DNA of 64,000 nucleotides, from the NCBI RefSeq assembly GCF_000281715.2, contig NZ_CP124576.1:3941001-4005000 (forward strand), read 5' to 3'. Of the stretch, positions 28,197 through 37,559 are shown in pieces (position 1 is the first letter of the stretch; each line of letters opens with the position of its first letter). Made by a program: the position numbers and the translations under genes. Origin of the DNA: Sphingobium sp. AP49 (GTDB taxonomy: Bacteria > Pseudomonadota > Alphaproteobacteria > Sphingomonadales > Sphingomonadaceae). The notes beneath the pieces are model-generated. The model had not been told where the DNA came from. It was given only the letters and a program-made list of their open reading frames with translations, and did not search any database.

Positions 28197-31040
28197 ATGG
28201 CTATTAGGCCGATCGCACTCTGTTCCGCTTCCATCGTCGCCCTGACGCTGTCGAGCGCCGCCTTCGCACAGGCCGACGCCGCGCCGCAGTCGGTCGCACA
28301 GGACGCCCCTGCCGATGATAATGCCGACATTGTCGTTACCGGCGTGCGCGCCTCGATCGTCGGCGCGCTCAACGTCCGCAAGCAGTCGACCCAGATCGTT
28401 GATTCGATCGTGGCCGAGGATGTCGGCAAATTGCCCGACAATAACGTCATCGAAGCGCTGCAGCGCGTGACCGGCGTGCAGGTGACCAACCGTACCGGCG
28501 GCGAAGCATCAGGCATCTCGATCCGTGGCCTGCCCGACGCGCTGACCACCCTCAACGGCCGCAACATCTTCACCGCCGCCGGCCAGTCCTTCGCACTGCA
28601 GGATATTTCGGCGAACCTGGTCAAGCAGGTCGACGTCTACAAGACCCGGTCGTCCGACCAGATCGAAACCGGCCTGGCCGGCCAGGTCGACGTCCAGACC
28701 CGGCGTCCGTTCGATTTCGACGGCTTCGCCATTTCGGGCCTGGCCCGTGGCATCTACAATGAACAGGCCGACACCTATAACCCCAACGTCGCGCTGCTGG
28801 TCAGCGACCGCTGGGAAACCGGCATCGGCGACATCGGCATCCTGGTGAACGGCAGCTACAGCCGCACCAAGTTCCGCGACCAGACCGTCACCGCCGGCGC
28901 CTTCGTGCCGTTCGCGGACATGAATCCGGCAGATGGCACTGGCCTGACGCCCTTCCAGCGCATCTTCCCCGCCGCACGCGACAATGACGGCAATTTCATC
29001 GTCGCGCCGACGCTGGGCGAATGGACCCCCGGCCTGGATTACGGTCTGCCCACCGCCGCCGGTTCGACCATGAAGGTCAACGGCGTCGACACCCCTTATT
29101 ATCTGTCGCGCGACGCCGCCTTCAGCTCCGACCTCTATGGCAAGCGCGAGCGTCCGTCCTTCAACGTCGCCCTGCAGTGGGCGCCCAACAGCAGTTCGGT
29201 CTACACCGCCGAAGTCTTCTATTCGGGCTATCGCGGCAACACCTTCAACAGCCTGCAGTTCAGCTTCGTCGACTATTGGGCCAATCCGCAGGCGCCGACC
29301 CTGTATGACGGCACCAACATCGTGAAGTCGCGCGTCGCCAACGACGTCTATGGCTTCAACAGCGGCGACTATAACCAGAGCAAGACCGACAGCTTCGTCT
29401 ATGCCTTGAACGGCAAGTGGGATCTGGGCGATCGCGGCAAGATCATCGGCGACATCGCCTACCAGACCAGCAAGGTCAAATCCTCGTTCATCGCCATGCG
29501 GACCGATCGCGTCGCGGATTCGATCAATGTCGACTTCAACGCCGGCGGCGGCATCCCCTCCTATCATTTCAGCGATGATTCGCTGTTGACCGATCCCAGC
29601 GTCTGGAACGTCGCCCAGCTCTATGACAATGCCAATCGCGATGAAGGCAGCGCCATCACCGGCACGCTCGATGGCTATTACACCTGGGACGAAGGCTTCC
29701 TGCGCCGCGTCAAGGCGGGCCTGCGCATCGATCAGCGCAAGGCATCCAACTATGTCCGCACGCAGGATCGGGGCGCTCCGCTGGTCGGCACCAATCTGGC
29801 CGGCCTGGGCGAAGACGCACAGTTCACCAACAGCGACTTCTATCAGGGGCGCGCCGATGTGCCGTCGAGCTGGACGCTGGCCAATGGCTATTGGCTGCAC
29901 GACAATGCCGATCTGGTCCGTGGCCTCTATGGCCTGACGACGTCAGATCAGCTGTCGCTCGAAAAGACCTTCAACATCGATGAAAGCACCATCGCCTTCT
30001 ATGTTCAGGCCGATGGCGAAGTGTCGATCTTCGGTCGTCCGCTGAAGGTTGAAGCGGGCGTGCGCTATGTCACCGTCGATACCGACTATGACTTCTTCGA
30101 CCGTTACAATAATGGCGCCCACACCGGCGTGTCCTCCTATTCGGACAAGTGGCTACCCAGCTTCACTGCCAGCTACGAAATGACTGACAAGCTGCGCCTG
30201 CGCTTCAACTATGGCGAAACTCTGCGTCGCCCTGATTTCGGTTCGATCAACCCCAACTACAGCCTGACGGGCGATCTTACCAATGTCGGCTATGGCAGTG
30301 GCAGCGCGGGCACGGCGAACCTCAAGCCGACCCAGTCGAAGAATTACGACCTGGCGCTGGAATGGTATTTCGACCGCAACAGCGCGATCACCCTCACCGG
30401 CTTCCGCCGTGAGATCAAGGGTCTGGTCGTGCCGTTGACGGTGATGGAATATATCCCGAACAACGGCATCGAAGCCGGCGCGACGGACTATTTCGCGATC
30501 ACCCGTCCGGTCAACGCATCGAACGGCGTGCTCAAGGGCGCGGAACTGGGCATCACCTACTTCCCCAACTATCTGCCCAGCTTCCTCAACGGCCTGGGCT
30601 TCGTGGGCAGCGTGACCTGGCTCGACTCCAAGCAGAATATCCCGACGGCAGACGATGCCGGCAACATCACCGGCCAGGCAACGTCGTCCTTCTTCGGCGT
30701 GTCGGACTGGTCGTACAACGCGACGCTCGCTTATGATAATGGCCCGATCGGTGCGCGCCTGTCCTATATCTGGCGCAAGGAGTTCCTGGCGAACAACGAA
30801 GCTCGTCTGTTCGCCAACCCGATCGGCGTGTGGCGCAATCCGGAAAAGAGCCTGGATCTCCAGCTCACCTGGAACGTCAACGATCGCCTTGGCCTGACCT
30901 TCGACGCGGTAAACCTCACCAAGTCGAAGCAGCAGACCTATTACAAGTTCGACGATGTCGGCGGTCCGGACGAGTTCAACCTCGGCACCACCCTGATTGC
31001 GCGCACCTTTGCGCTGGGCGCCCGCTACACGTTCAAATAA
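28197..31040 (+). CDS. TonB-dependent receptor for arabino-oligosaccharides (probable)
   Basis: This 947-residue outer-membrane receptor has a signal peptide (1-24, ending AFA-QA). A plug domain follows (about 45-170) with DIVVTGVRASIVGAL near its start and VTGVQVTNRTGGEASGISIR in it, then a long 22-strand barrel ending in ARTFALGARYTFK. It belongs to the large sugar-type receptors common in sphingomonads and Caulobacter. The plug lacks an STN signalling domain. Its place among arabinan hydrolases and its own GntR-type operator make arabinan fragments the likely cargo. GGGGAGGA precedes ATG 28197. Confidence 0.9.
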   Translation: MAIRPIALCSASIVALTLSSAAFAQADAAPQSVAQDAPADDNADIVVTGVRASIVGALNVRKQSTQIVDSIVAEDVGKLPDNNVIEALQRVTGVQVTNRTGGEASGISIRGLPDALTTLNGRNIFTAAGQSFALQDISANLVKQVDVYKTRSSDQIETGLAGQVDVQTRRPFDFDGFAISGLARGIYNEQADTYNPNVALLVSDRWETGIGDIGILVNGSYSRTKFRDQTVTAGAFVPFADMNPADGTGLTPFQRIFPAARDNDGNFIVAPTLGEWTPGLDYGLPTAAGSTMKVNGVDTPYYLSRDAAFSSDLYGKRERPSFNVALQWAPNSSSVYTAEVFYSGYRGNTFNSLQFSFVDYWANPQAPTLYDGTNIVKSRVANDVYGFNSGDYNQSKTDSFVYALNGKWDLGDRGKIIGDIAYQTSKVKSSFIAMRTDRVADSINVDFNAGGGIPSYHFSDDSLLTDPSVWNVAQLYDNANRDEGSAITGTLDGYYTWDEGFLRRVKAGLRIDQRKASNYVRTQDRGAPLVGTNLAGLGEDAQFTNSDFYQGRADVPSSWTLANGYWLHDNADLVRGLYGLTTSDQLSLEKTFNIDESTIAFYVQADGEVSIFGRPLKVEAGVRYVTVDTDYDFFDRYNNGAHTGVSSYSDKWLPSFTASYEMTDKLRLRFNYGETLRRPDFGSINPNYSLTGDLTNVGYGSGSAGTANLKPTQSKNYDLALEWYFDRNSAITLTGFRREIKGLVVPLTVMEYIPNNGIEAGATDYFAITRPVNASNGVLKGAELGITYFPNYLPSFLNGLGFVGSVTWLDSKQNIPTADDAGNITGQATSSFFGVSDWSYNATLAYDNGPIGARLSYIWRKEFLANNEARLFANPIGVWRNPEKSLDLQLTWNVNDRLGLTFDAVNLTKSKQQTYYKFDDVGGPDEFNLGTTLIARTFALGARYTFK

Positions 31041-31047
31041 GTGCCCG

Positions 31048-31083
31048 ATGGGGCGCGGCGTCTCCTCGCCGTGCCCCATTTTC
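31048..31083 (+). terminator. Terminator-like hairpin after the TonB receptor gene
   Basis: ATGGGGC-G-CGGCG and CGCCG-T-GCCCCAT pair around a TCTCCT loop with one mismatch (31048-31060 with 31067-31079), followed by TTTTC. It begins 8 bp after the receptor stop and could end most transcripts. Confidence 0.75.
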
Positions 31084-31131
31084 ATGGCGGCCGTCCCGGG
31101 AACCTCTCCAATATCCCGGGACGGCCGCCAT
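31084..31131 (+). repeat. Perfect 18-bp inverted repeat between receptor and glycosidase genes
   Basis: The arms at 31084-31101 (ATGGCGGCCGTCCCGGGA) and 31114-31131 are exact reverse complements around a 12-nt loop. The tail is ATTTGTTTC, poorer in T than a standard terminator. Together with the preceding hairpin it may form a double terminator or an mRNA-stabilising structure that sets the ratio of receptor to the downstream glycosidase. Confidence 0.8.
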
Positions 31132-31161
31132 ATTTGTTTCAAAGATACAGGGAGACGGACG

Positions 31162-33189
31162 ATGCGCGTGACGAGGATGCTTCTGCTGGCAGGGGCTGCC
31201 ATGATCGGCGTCGGTGCTGCCTCTCCGCCGCCCTCGGCTTCGCTCGATACCCGCGCGATCGCGCTGCAGCGTTTCGGCAATGACGCCCCCTGGTATCAGG
31301 ATCGCATCCCCTTCTTCGAATCCGCTGACCCGCAGATCGACGCCGTCTATTATTATCGCTGGTCGCTCTATCGCGCGCATCAGCGCGACCTGGGCGAAGA
31401 AGGCTATATCTCGACCGAATTTCTCGACGATGTCGACTGGCAGCGCCATCCCTATGCCAGCCTCAACGATGCGACCGGATTTCACCTGGCCGAAGGGCGC
31501 TGGCTGAACGACCGGCGCTTTGCCGACGACTATATCCGCTTCATGTATCGCGGCGGCAATGACCGCCACTTCACCGACTATATGGCGGACTCGGTCTGGG
31601 GCCGTTACCTCGTCGATGGCGACAAGGCGGGCGTGCTCGAACATCTGCCGGTGATGCGTCACATCTACCGCCTGTGGGACGAGAAGCTCGACTTCGACAA
31701 GGGGCTCTATTTCGTCGAGCCACTGCTCGACGCGACCGAATATACCGTCTCCTCGATCGACGCATCGGGCGGCAAGGACGGCTTCCGCGGCGGCGACGCC
31801 TTCCGCCCCTCGGTCAACAGCTATATGTATGCCAATGCCCGCGCGCTGGCGAAGATGGCGACCATGGCCGGCGACACCGCCATGGCGCAGGAATATGAGG
31901 CCCGCGCGCTGGCGCTGAAGGACCATGTCCTCGCCGACTTGTGGAGCGAGACGCTCGGCCACTTCATCGACCGGCATCAAAGCCGCAAGAACCCGCACGT
32001 CAACTATTGGGATCCGATCCGCAATCGCGAACTGGTGGGCTATCTCCCCTGGATGTTCGACCTGGTCCCGGACGAGGCGAAATATGCGGGCGCCTGGGCA
32101 CATCTGCTCGACCCCGCCTCGCTCGCCGGCAAGGCGGGCATGCGCACGGTCGAGGCCAATTACGAATATTATATGCGGCAATATCGCTATCTGGGCGATG
32201 CGCGCGAATGCCAGTGGAACGGCCCGATCTGGCCCTATCAGACGACCCAGGTGCTGATCGCCATGGCCAACCTGCTCGACCATCACCGCGAGCAGGGGCC
32301 GGTCAGCCGCAGCGATTATATGCGCCTGCTGCGCCAATATACCGCGCTCCATTATCAGGGGAACCGGCTGGACCTGGAGGAGGATTATGATCCCGAGACC
32401 GGCAAGCCGATCGTCGGTCTGGACCGCAGCCATCATTATTTCCATTCGGGCTATAATGACCTGATCCTGGGCGGGCTGGTCGGCATCCGCCCGCGCGCCG
32501 ACGATATGCTGGAGGTGAACCCGCTGCTCCCCGATGCTGGCGATCCGCAGGCGCTGGCCTGGTTCCGGGCGCAGGACGTGCCCTATCATGGCCATCGCAT
32601 CGCCGTGACCTGGGACGCCGACGGCAGCCATTATGGCCGGGGCAAGGGGCTGTCGGTCGAGGTCGACGGCAAGGAAGTCGCCCGGCGCGAGACGCTAGGC
32701 CGGATCGAGCTGCCGATAGCGCGCGTCGCCAATGCGCCCGTGGCCCGGCCGATCAACCGTGCGGTGCAACTGGTACGCAGCCAGTTCCCAATGGGCAGCG
32801 CATCGAGCAACAGCGACCCCGAAAATGTCCATGACGCGATCGACGGGCGCACCTGGTTCTTCCCCGAACTGCCCAATGGCTGGTCCTCGGCGCCGGGCAA
32901 GGCGGAACAATGGTACGCCATCGACCTGGGCAGGCCCACCGCCCTGTCCCGCACTGAACTGGCCTTCTTCGCCGACGGCCGGCAATTCGCGACGCCTGCC
33001 AGCTATCGCCTGCAGGCGATGGTCGATGGCCGCTGGCAGGACATCGCCACGCCAAAGGGCGCGCCGCTTGCCAACGGCATCAGCACCTTGCGCTTCCCCA
33101 TGCTGCAGGTCAGCAAGGTGCGAGTCCTGATGCGCCCCTCCGGCGCCCGGGCCGTGCGGCTGGTGGAGTTCAAGCTCTTCGAGACCTGA
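31162..33189 (+). CDS. Exported (alpha/alpha)6-barrel glycoside hydrolase (MGH1/GH63-like) with C-terminal discoidin domain
   Basis: The ATG at 31162 follows AGGGAGACGG. The 675-residue product has a signal peptide (about 1-20) and a helical toroid domain (about 45-440) with motifs of the MGH1-like group, such as YYYRWSLYRAHQRDLGE, FISTEFLDDVDW-like sequence (YISTEFLDDVDW), RGGDAFRPSVNSYMYANARA and ECQWNGPIWPYQT. A small beta domain follows, then an F5/8C discoidin-like carbohydrate-binding domain (about 525-675). The substrate is unknown; context suggests an arabinose-containing glycan. It shares the receptor operon, separated by the hairpins. Confidence 0.8.
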   Translation: MRVTRMLLLAGAAMIGVGAASPPPSASLDTRAIALQRFGNDAPWYQDRIPFFESADPQIDAVYYYRWSLYRAHQRDLGEEGYISTEFLDDVDWQRHPYASLNDATGFHLAEGRWLNDRRFADDYIRFMYRGGNDRHFTDYMADSVWGRYLVDGDKAGVLEHLPVMRHIYRLWDEKLDFDKGLYFVEPLLDATEYTVSSIDASGGKDGFRGGDAFRPSVNSYMYANARALAKMATMAGDTAMAQEYEARALALKDHVLADLWSETLGHFIDRHQSRKNPHVNYWDPIRNRELVGYLPWMFDLVPDEAKYAGAWAHLLDPASLAGKAGMRTVEANYEYYMRQYRYLGDARECQWNGPIWPYQTTQVLIAMANLLDHHREQGPVSRSDYMRLLRQYTALHYQGNRLDLEEDYDPETGKPIVGLDRSHHYFHSGYNDLILGGLVGIRPRADDMLEVNPLLPDAGDPQALAWFRAQDVPYHGHRIAVTWDADGSHYGRGKGLSVEVDGKEVARRETLGRIELPIARVANAPVARPINRAVQLVRSQFPMGSASSNSDPENVHDAIDGRTWFFPELPNGWSSAPGKAEQWYAIDLGRPTALSRTELAFFADGRQFATPASYRLQAMVDGRWQDIATPKGAPLANGISTLRFPMLQVSKVRVLMRPSGARAVRLVEFKLFET

Positions 33190-33320
33190 GCACTGCTCTC
33201 CTCCAGGCATATCGTAACGCCTCCCAAACGGATCGTCGCGCCTGCGACAAAGCTGTGTTAGGGCTCGCCGGCGAGGCGGGCCTGCATGGGCCGTCAAATT
33301 AGAACAAAGGGCGTGCTTTT

Positions 33321-35336
33321 GTGACGGCTGGCGAGCCTCCGTTCCGGTTCCGATTACTCGGCGATTTTCGGCTGATCGACGATATGGACGGCATCGACTG
33401 TACGCCGCGAAGCCGCAAAAGCTGTGCAATACTGGCATATCTCGCCCTGGAACCCGACCGCCGTGCCAGCCGCGAGCGACTGGTCGGCCTGCTCTGGAGC
33501 GATCGCGGCGAGGAACAGGCGCGGGCGAGCCTACGCCAGGCCCTGACCGAATTGCGCAACCATCCCAGCGCGCCGGCGATCCGGATCGAGCGACGTGATC
33601 TCCATTTGATCGAAGAGCGCTTTTCCAGCGACATCGGCCGGTTGTTGCACTGCGCCGCTGCGTCAGACCTCACCGCCCTTGCCCAGGCGCTTGATGGCGC
33701 AGGCGGCCCGATCCTCGATGGTCTGGAAGGACTGGATCGCAGCTTTGACGACTGGTTGTTCGTCGAACGGCAGCGGTGGCGCGAACGGATCGTCCAGGAT
33801 GTATTGAATGCGGTCGAATATGCCGGCAAACCCGCCGATCTCGATGTATGCCGCAACATATTGACCGCATTGCAACGACTGGACACAGGCGATGAACGGA
33901 TCGCCCGGCTGGGTATGGCGCTGGACCAGCGCGCGGGCGACCATGCCGCGCTTCACCGCCGCTATCGCCAGTTGGAGGCCGGACTGCGGCGCGATCTGGA
34001 CGCCCCGATTTCGTCCGACACGGAAAGGCTGTTCCGCGAGCTGACGACCGTCGGACCAGTCGCCGTCCGCACGGCAAACACACCCGCACAGCCCAGCAGC
34101 GCTCCGTTCACAAGACCAGGCGTCGAACCACCTATCCTTGTCATTTCCCCCTTCACCCTGATCGGGGATGGCGGTGCGGACGGCGCACTGCTGACCGGTA
34201 TCTGCCATGACGATCTGCAGACCGCATTGGGCTGCATGCGCGACCTGCGTGTCCTGTCGGTCGAGGCGCCGTCCGCCGAACGGATGAAGGCCGCCACCTC
34301 CGCATCAATCGCCAGCTATGCGCTGGACGGGTCGGTGCGCGCCGACGGCGATGGCTGGCGTATCAATCTGCGCATGACGCGCATCGACAGCGGCTTCCTG
34401 GTCTGGACGCGCCAGTTGACCGTGCGTCAGGCCGAACTGATGCCCGCCATCGACGATCTGGTCGCGCGCATTGCCGGTGCCATTCTGCCAGTGGTGGAAC
34501 GCGACGTTGGCCGATTGATGGAAGGCAGCACGCCCTGCGAATCATCCGCCTATCCGCTTTATTTCGCGGCCCGCACGACATTATTAGGCGCGACGAGCCT
34601 GGCCGACGTCCGCGCCGGGGCCGACCTGCTGGAACGCGCCATCGTACAGGATTCGCGGCTCATCAACGCCTATCTGCAGCTGGCCCGTCTCTACAATACC
34701 GACTTCATGCAGCTGATGGCCGGGCATGATCCGGCGCCGCTGCGTGCCCGCGCCTTCGACCTGTGCACGCATGCGGTGGCGCTTGAACCGACCCATGGCG
34801 GGGTCCAGTCACGGCTCGCCTGGTGCTATCTGCGGCGGGGCGATGTGCGCCAGGCCATGCAGGGCTTCATGGCCGCACTGGACATGACGCCATTCCATGC
34901 CGACGGCCTTAACGAAATAGGCTTCGGCCTTATCCATCTGGGCGCGATGGATGATGCGCACCGGCTGATCGCGCGCGCCTTTGAACTCAATCCCTTTCCG
35001 TCCGACGAATATTTTTCCGACCTCGCCGTCTTCTTTGCTCTGGCAGGTGATCATGATGCGGCAGAAGGACAGTTCGAGATCGGTCGAAACCCCTCCATCC
35101 ATTATCTGGCGGTGCGTGCCGCCAATCTGGCCATGCTGGGCCGCAAGGCCGAGGCGCAGGCCCTGGTCGAGCAATTGCGCACCCGCTTCCACGCTATCTG
35201 GCAAGGAACACAGCCGCCGCGCGACGGCGATCTGGTTACGACCATCCTGCAGTTCCTGCCACTGCAGGGCGCACGGGAACGAAGCCTGCTTCTCGATGGC
35301 CTCGAACGGGCCGGGCTGCATGTTAGTCCGGATTAA
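33321..35336 (+). CDS. SARP/BTAD-type transcriptional regulator with TolB-like and TPR regions
   Basis: This 671-residue protein begins with GTG at 33321. An OmpR-like winged helix (about 8-100: FRLLGDFRLID, CTPRSRKSCAILAYLAL, RERLVGLLWSDR and ARASLRQALTELR) leads into a BTAD helical domain (about 100-235). A TolB-like region comes next (about 265-395: PPILVISPFTLIGDGGADG, YALDGSVRADGDGWRINLRM), then TPR-type helices to the end. SARP regulators commonly control specialised-metabolite or peptide clusters. It runs towards the TfuA-YcaO cluster and overlaps tfuA by 14 bp at the 3' ends, so it may control that cluster. No sensor domain was recognised. Confidence 0.85.
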   Translation: MTAGEPPFRFRLLGDFRLIDDMDGIDCTPRSRKSCAILAYLALEPDRRASRERLVGLLWSDRGEEQARASLRQALTELRNHPSAPAIRIERRDLHLIEERFSSDIGRLLHCAAASDLTALAQALDGAGGPILDGLEGLDRSFDDWLFVERQRWRERIVQDVLNAVEYAGKPADLDVCRNILTALQRLDTGDERIARLGMALDQRAGDHAALHRRYRQLEAGLRRDLDAPISSDTERLFRELTTVGPVAVRTANTPAQPSSAPFTRPGVEPPILVISPFTLIGDGGADGALLTGICHDDLQTALGCMRDLRVLSVEAPSAERMKAATSASIASYALDGSVRADGDGWRINLRMTRIDSGFLVWTRQLTVRQAELMPAIDDLVARIAGAILPVVERDVGRLMEGSTPCESSAYPLYFAARTTLLGATSLADVRAGADLLERAIVQDSRLINAYLQLARLYNTDFMQLMAGHDPAPLRARAFDLCTHAVALEPTHGGVQSRLAWCYLRRGDVRQAMQGFMAALDMTPFHADGLNEIGFGLIHLGAMDDAHRLIARAFELNPFPSDEYFSDLAVFFALAGDHDAAEGQFEIGRNPSIHYLAVRAANLAMLGRKAEAQALVEQLRTRFHAIWQGTQPPRDGDLVTTILQFLPLQGARERSLLLDGLERAGLHVSPD

Positions 35337-36015
35337 CCTCCGCCCGCAGGCTGCGCAGAAAGAAAGTCTGCGGCGGCGGCGCCACCTGCGGTGGTGTGAC
35401 CGGACGGGCGATCGCGTCCACCAATGCCTCGGCATCGTCGCGCTTGAGGCTCAACCTCTGGTCGATCATGGCCGGCACCCGTCCCGTCTCCTGCCTGAAG
35501 GCATTGAACAATGTCGCCCAGGTCCGATCGCGAAAATTGGCCCGCCGCGCCAACCGTAACAGCAGCACTCGGTCCGCATCGGCGACCGACGCCTGCCCGA
35601 TCGCATGTTCGGCATCGACCAAAGCCAAAGTCAGGGCGCGATGGCCCAGCGCCGCGGGCGCGTGGCTCACCATCACGGCATCGTCCCGCTCGATCCGCCC
35701 GGCCAGATACTCCTGCGCGATCTTCCCGATTGGAATCATGCCCAGCGGCGCCAGTTCGGCGGCACGCAAGGCACCCAGGCTGGCTGCGCCAAAGACCGCC
35801 ACACCCAATGCCATCGCCTGGATAATTTCCTTGTGCCAAACGGAAGGCGCTGTTTCAAACAGCCCGTCAATCAGGCCGATCACGACATAGCCGTCATGCG
35901 CGGCGCGCAGGATATCCCCCCGCCGCGCCGGTCCGCGCACGACCACATGCTCAGGCACCGGTCGGACAGAGCCGGCCAGGCTGGGTCCGGCAAAGACGAT
36001 CGTCCGAACATTCAT
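35323..36015 (-). CDS. TfuA-like protein
   Basis: This 230-residue protein has the TfuA core: GYVVIGLIDGLFETAPSVWH, then FGAASLGALRAAEL, GMIPIGKIAQEYLAGRIERD and DAVMVSHAP. TfuA proteins partner YcaO enzymes and are thought to supply sulfide or activate the substrate for peptide thioamidation, as in trifolitoxin and thioviridamide clusters and in methanogens. Its ATG overlaps the YcaO stop (ATGA), so the two are translationally coupled. It is the last gene of the minus-strand cluster. Confidence 0.93.
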   Translation of the reverse strand: MNVRTIVFAGPSLAGSVRPVPEHVVVRGPARRGDILRAAHDGYVVIGLIDGLFETAPSVWHKEIIQAMALGVAVFGAASLGALRAAELAPLGMIPIGKIAQEYLAGRIERDDAVMVSHAPAALGHRALTLALVDAEHAIGQASVADADRVLLLRLARRANFRDRTWATLFNAFRQETGRVPAMIDQRLSLKRDDAEALVDAIARPVTPPQVAPPPQTFFLRSLRAEVNPD

Positions 36016-37190
36016 GCCGCGCCCCCCGGTTGCGCCCCGGCCCCCGCTGATGTGGGACGGTCATGATCGCCAAAACCGGGCACCAGCAGCTTGACCACGT
36101 CGATGCCGATGTCCGCACGGGTCAGATCGACGCAAGCCACCGCCGGCAGGCTCTGTTCCGCGCACCGCTCCAGCATCCAGGCCAGATCCGCCTCGCTATC
36201 CCGGTGGCTGTGGGACGGCACGCTCGACCAGGGGCGCCGGGCCGGGGCGAAGTCCAGCATCGACAGCATGAAGCCCGTCCGCTGTTCCCCTGCCTCGATA
36301 TAGCGGGTCGGATCAATATCGTCGCGCGCGCCGGCAATCAGCGCCGCACGGGTCTGGGCCGCCTCGCAAATCGCGCGGGCCAGGGCGACGCCCGCATCGG
36401 GATGGCAGCCCGCGCCCATCGCCGGCGGCAGCACAACCGTCCGGGCGGCGCCCAGTTCGATGATCGAACAGCCGATCACCGCAACGCCGGTGGGGCCGGT
36501 CATATCCCATAGCGAAAGCGAAAATCCCGCCCGTCGCACGCGCGCGATCAGCCATCGCCCCAATCGATCCGTGATGCTATCCACATCCAGCGCACTCGCA
36601 CGCCGGGCGCGTGGCCCCCGTTCCAGCCAACGCGCATGGCCATCGCGCTCGATCGCCTCGCACAGGGCGGATACGCGGGCCTCGGCAAGGCTATTGCCCG
36701 ATGCCAGGCCATTGCTGTTGGGCCAAAGGTCGGACTCCGGCACGATCGTGAAATCCATCGATACCAGCCCGTGCGGAACACGCAGCGGCCGGCCCGACAA
36801 CAGGTCTACCCCGTCTACCCAGCCACGCGCGCGCGCCGGATCGAAGCGCGATGCCTGTTGGTCGGCTTGCGTCATGCCCGACCAAAGTCGGGCTTCGCCA
36901 TCGTTGGGAACCGCATGGCTCGTCGGCCGACAGGTTTCGGCATGATGGAGTTCGATCGCCTCCATCAACGCCGAGACGCGCGCAGCGTCTGGCGTGGCCC
37001 CCTTTCCCTGCGAAACGGACAGCGAAAGTGACAGAGGGCGCACCGCCTGGAAAACCGGAATGCCGATCCGGTCGAGGCCCGTAATGTCCGCAAGCCGGGT
37101 TACACCTAACGCGCGGGCCACAGGAGCGACCCGCGCGAGGGTATCTGCCGGTCGGCGCGAGCGATGCGCGCCGCGCCGAAACGGCTTCAT
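36012..37190 (-). CDS. YcaO-domain ATP-dependent peptide-modifying enzyme
   Basis: This 392-residue protein has the YcaO ATP/Mg site: SALMEAIE (73-80), NSNGLASGNSLAEARVSALC then EAIERDGHARW (Glu178, Glu181), and GAGCHPDAGVALARAICEAA followed by QTRAALIAGARDD. YcaO enzymes activate backbone amides by phosphorylation, giving azolines, amidines or, with TfuA, thioamides. The C-terminus is not PxPxP, in line with TfuA-associated members rather than azole synthetases. It overlaps both neighbours by ATGA. No separate E1-like or dehydrogenase partner is present, which favours thioamide over azole chemistry. Confidence 0.94.
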   Translation of the reverse strand: MKPFRRGAHRSRRPADTLARVAPVARALGVTRLADITGLDRIGIPVFQAVRPLSLSLSVSQGKGATPDAARVSALMEAIELHHAETCRPTSHAVPNDGEARLWSGMTQADQQASRFDPARARGWVDGVDLLSGRPLRVPHGLVSMDFTIVPESDLWPNSNGLASGNSLAEARVSALCEAIERDGHARWLERGPRARRASALDVDSITDRLGRWLIARVRRAGFSLSLWDMTGPTGVAVIGCSIIELGAARTVVLPPAMGAGCHPDAGVALARAICEAAQTRAALIAGARDDIDPTRYIEAGEQRTGFMLSMLDFAPARRPWSSVPSHSHRDSEADLAWMLERCAEQSLPAVACVDLTRADIGIDVVKLLVPGFGDHDRPTSAGAGAQPGGAA

Positions 37191-37459
37191 GCGAAATCGG
37201 GGCGGCCGGATCCGATATCAGCGAAATAGGCGCGGGTCGCACGCTGCTGATCCGGCATGGCAACCGCTTCGAGCTTGGGCTGCCCCTCAGCAAATAACGG
37301 TTCAATACCGGCGAGCGCGGCCTGCGCTTCAGCACTATCGTCCGTGGCATCCAGATAATGGATCTGATCGACGAAGGCATAGCCGATCAGCTTGGTCGGA
37401 TCAGCCGGGTCCGTCAGCTTGATGACATAATTGGCTTCGGATTCGTAGGATTCAGCCAT
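37187..37459 (-). CDS. Small acidic protein translationally coupled to YcaO, 90 aa
   Basis: The ATG chosen at 37459 follows a GGGGG tract 8 bases upstream and gives MAESYESEANYVIKLTDPAD. An earlier in-frame ATG at 37489 has no RBS. The protein is acidic, without Cys, and ends GSGRPDFA. It contains an AEAQAALAGIEPL helix. Its stop overlaps the YcaO start (ATGA), which is strong evidence of a shared job. It may be the YcaO substrate (precursor) or a recognition protein. I do not recognise a family. Confidence 0.7.
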   Translation of the reverse strand: MAESYESEANYVIKLTDPADPTKLIGYAFVDQIHYLDATDDSAEAQAALAGIEPLFAEGQPKLEAVAMPDQQRATRAYFADIGSGRPDFA

Positions 37460-37559
37460 AAAATACCCCCTATGGTCAGCATGGAACAATCAATTACGGG
37501 ATCGAAATAACCGAGTTTGCAAGGACCATAAAGAAAGGCCCGTGCCAACGGTCAAATAT

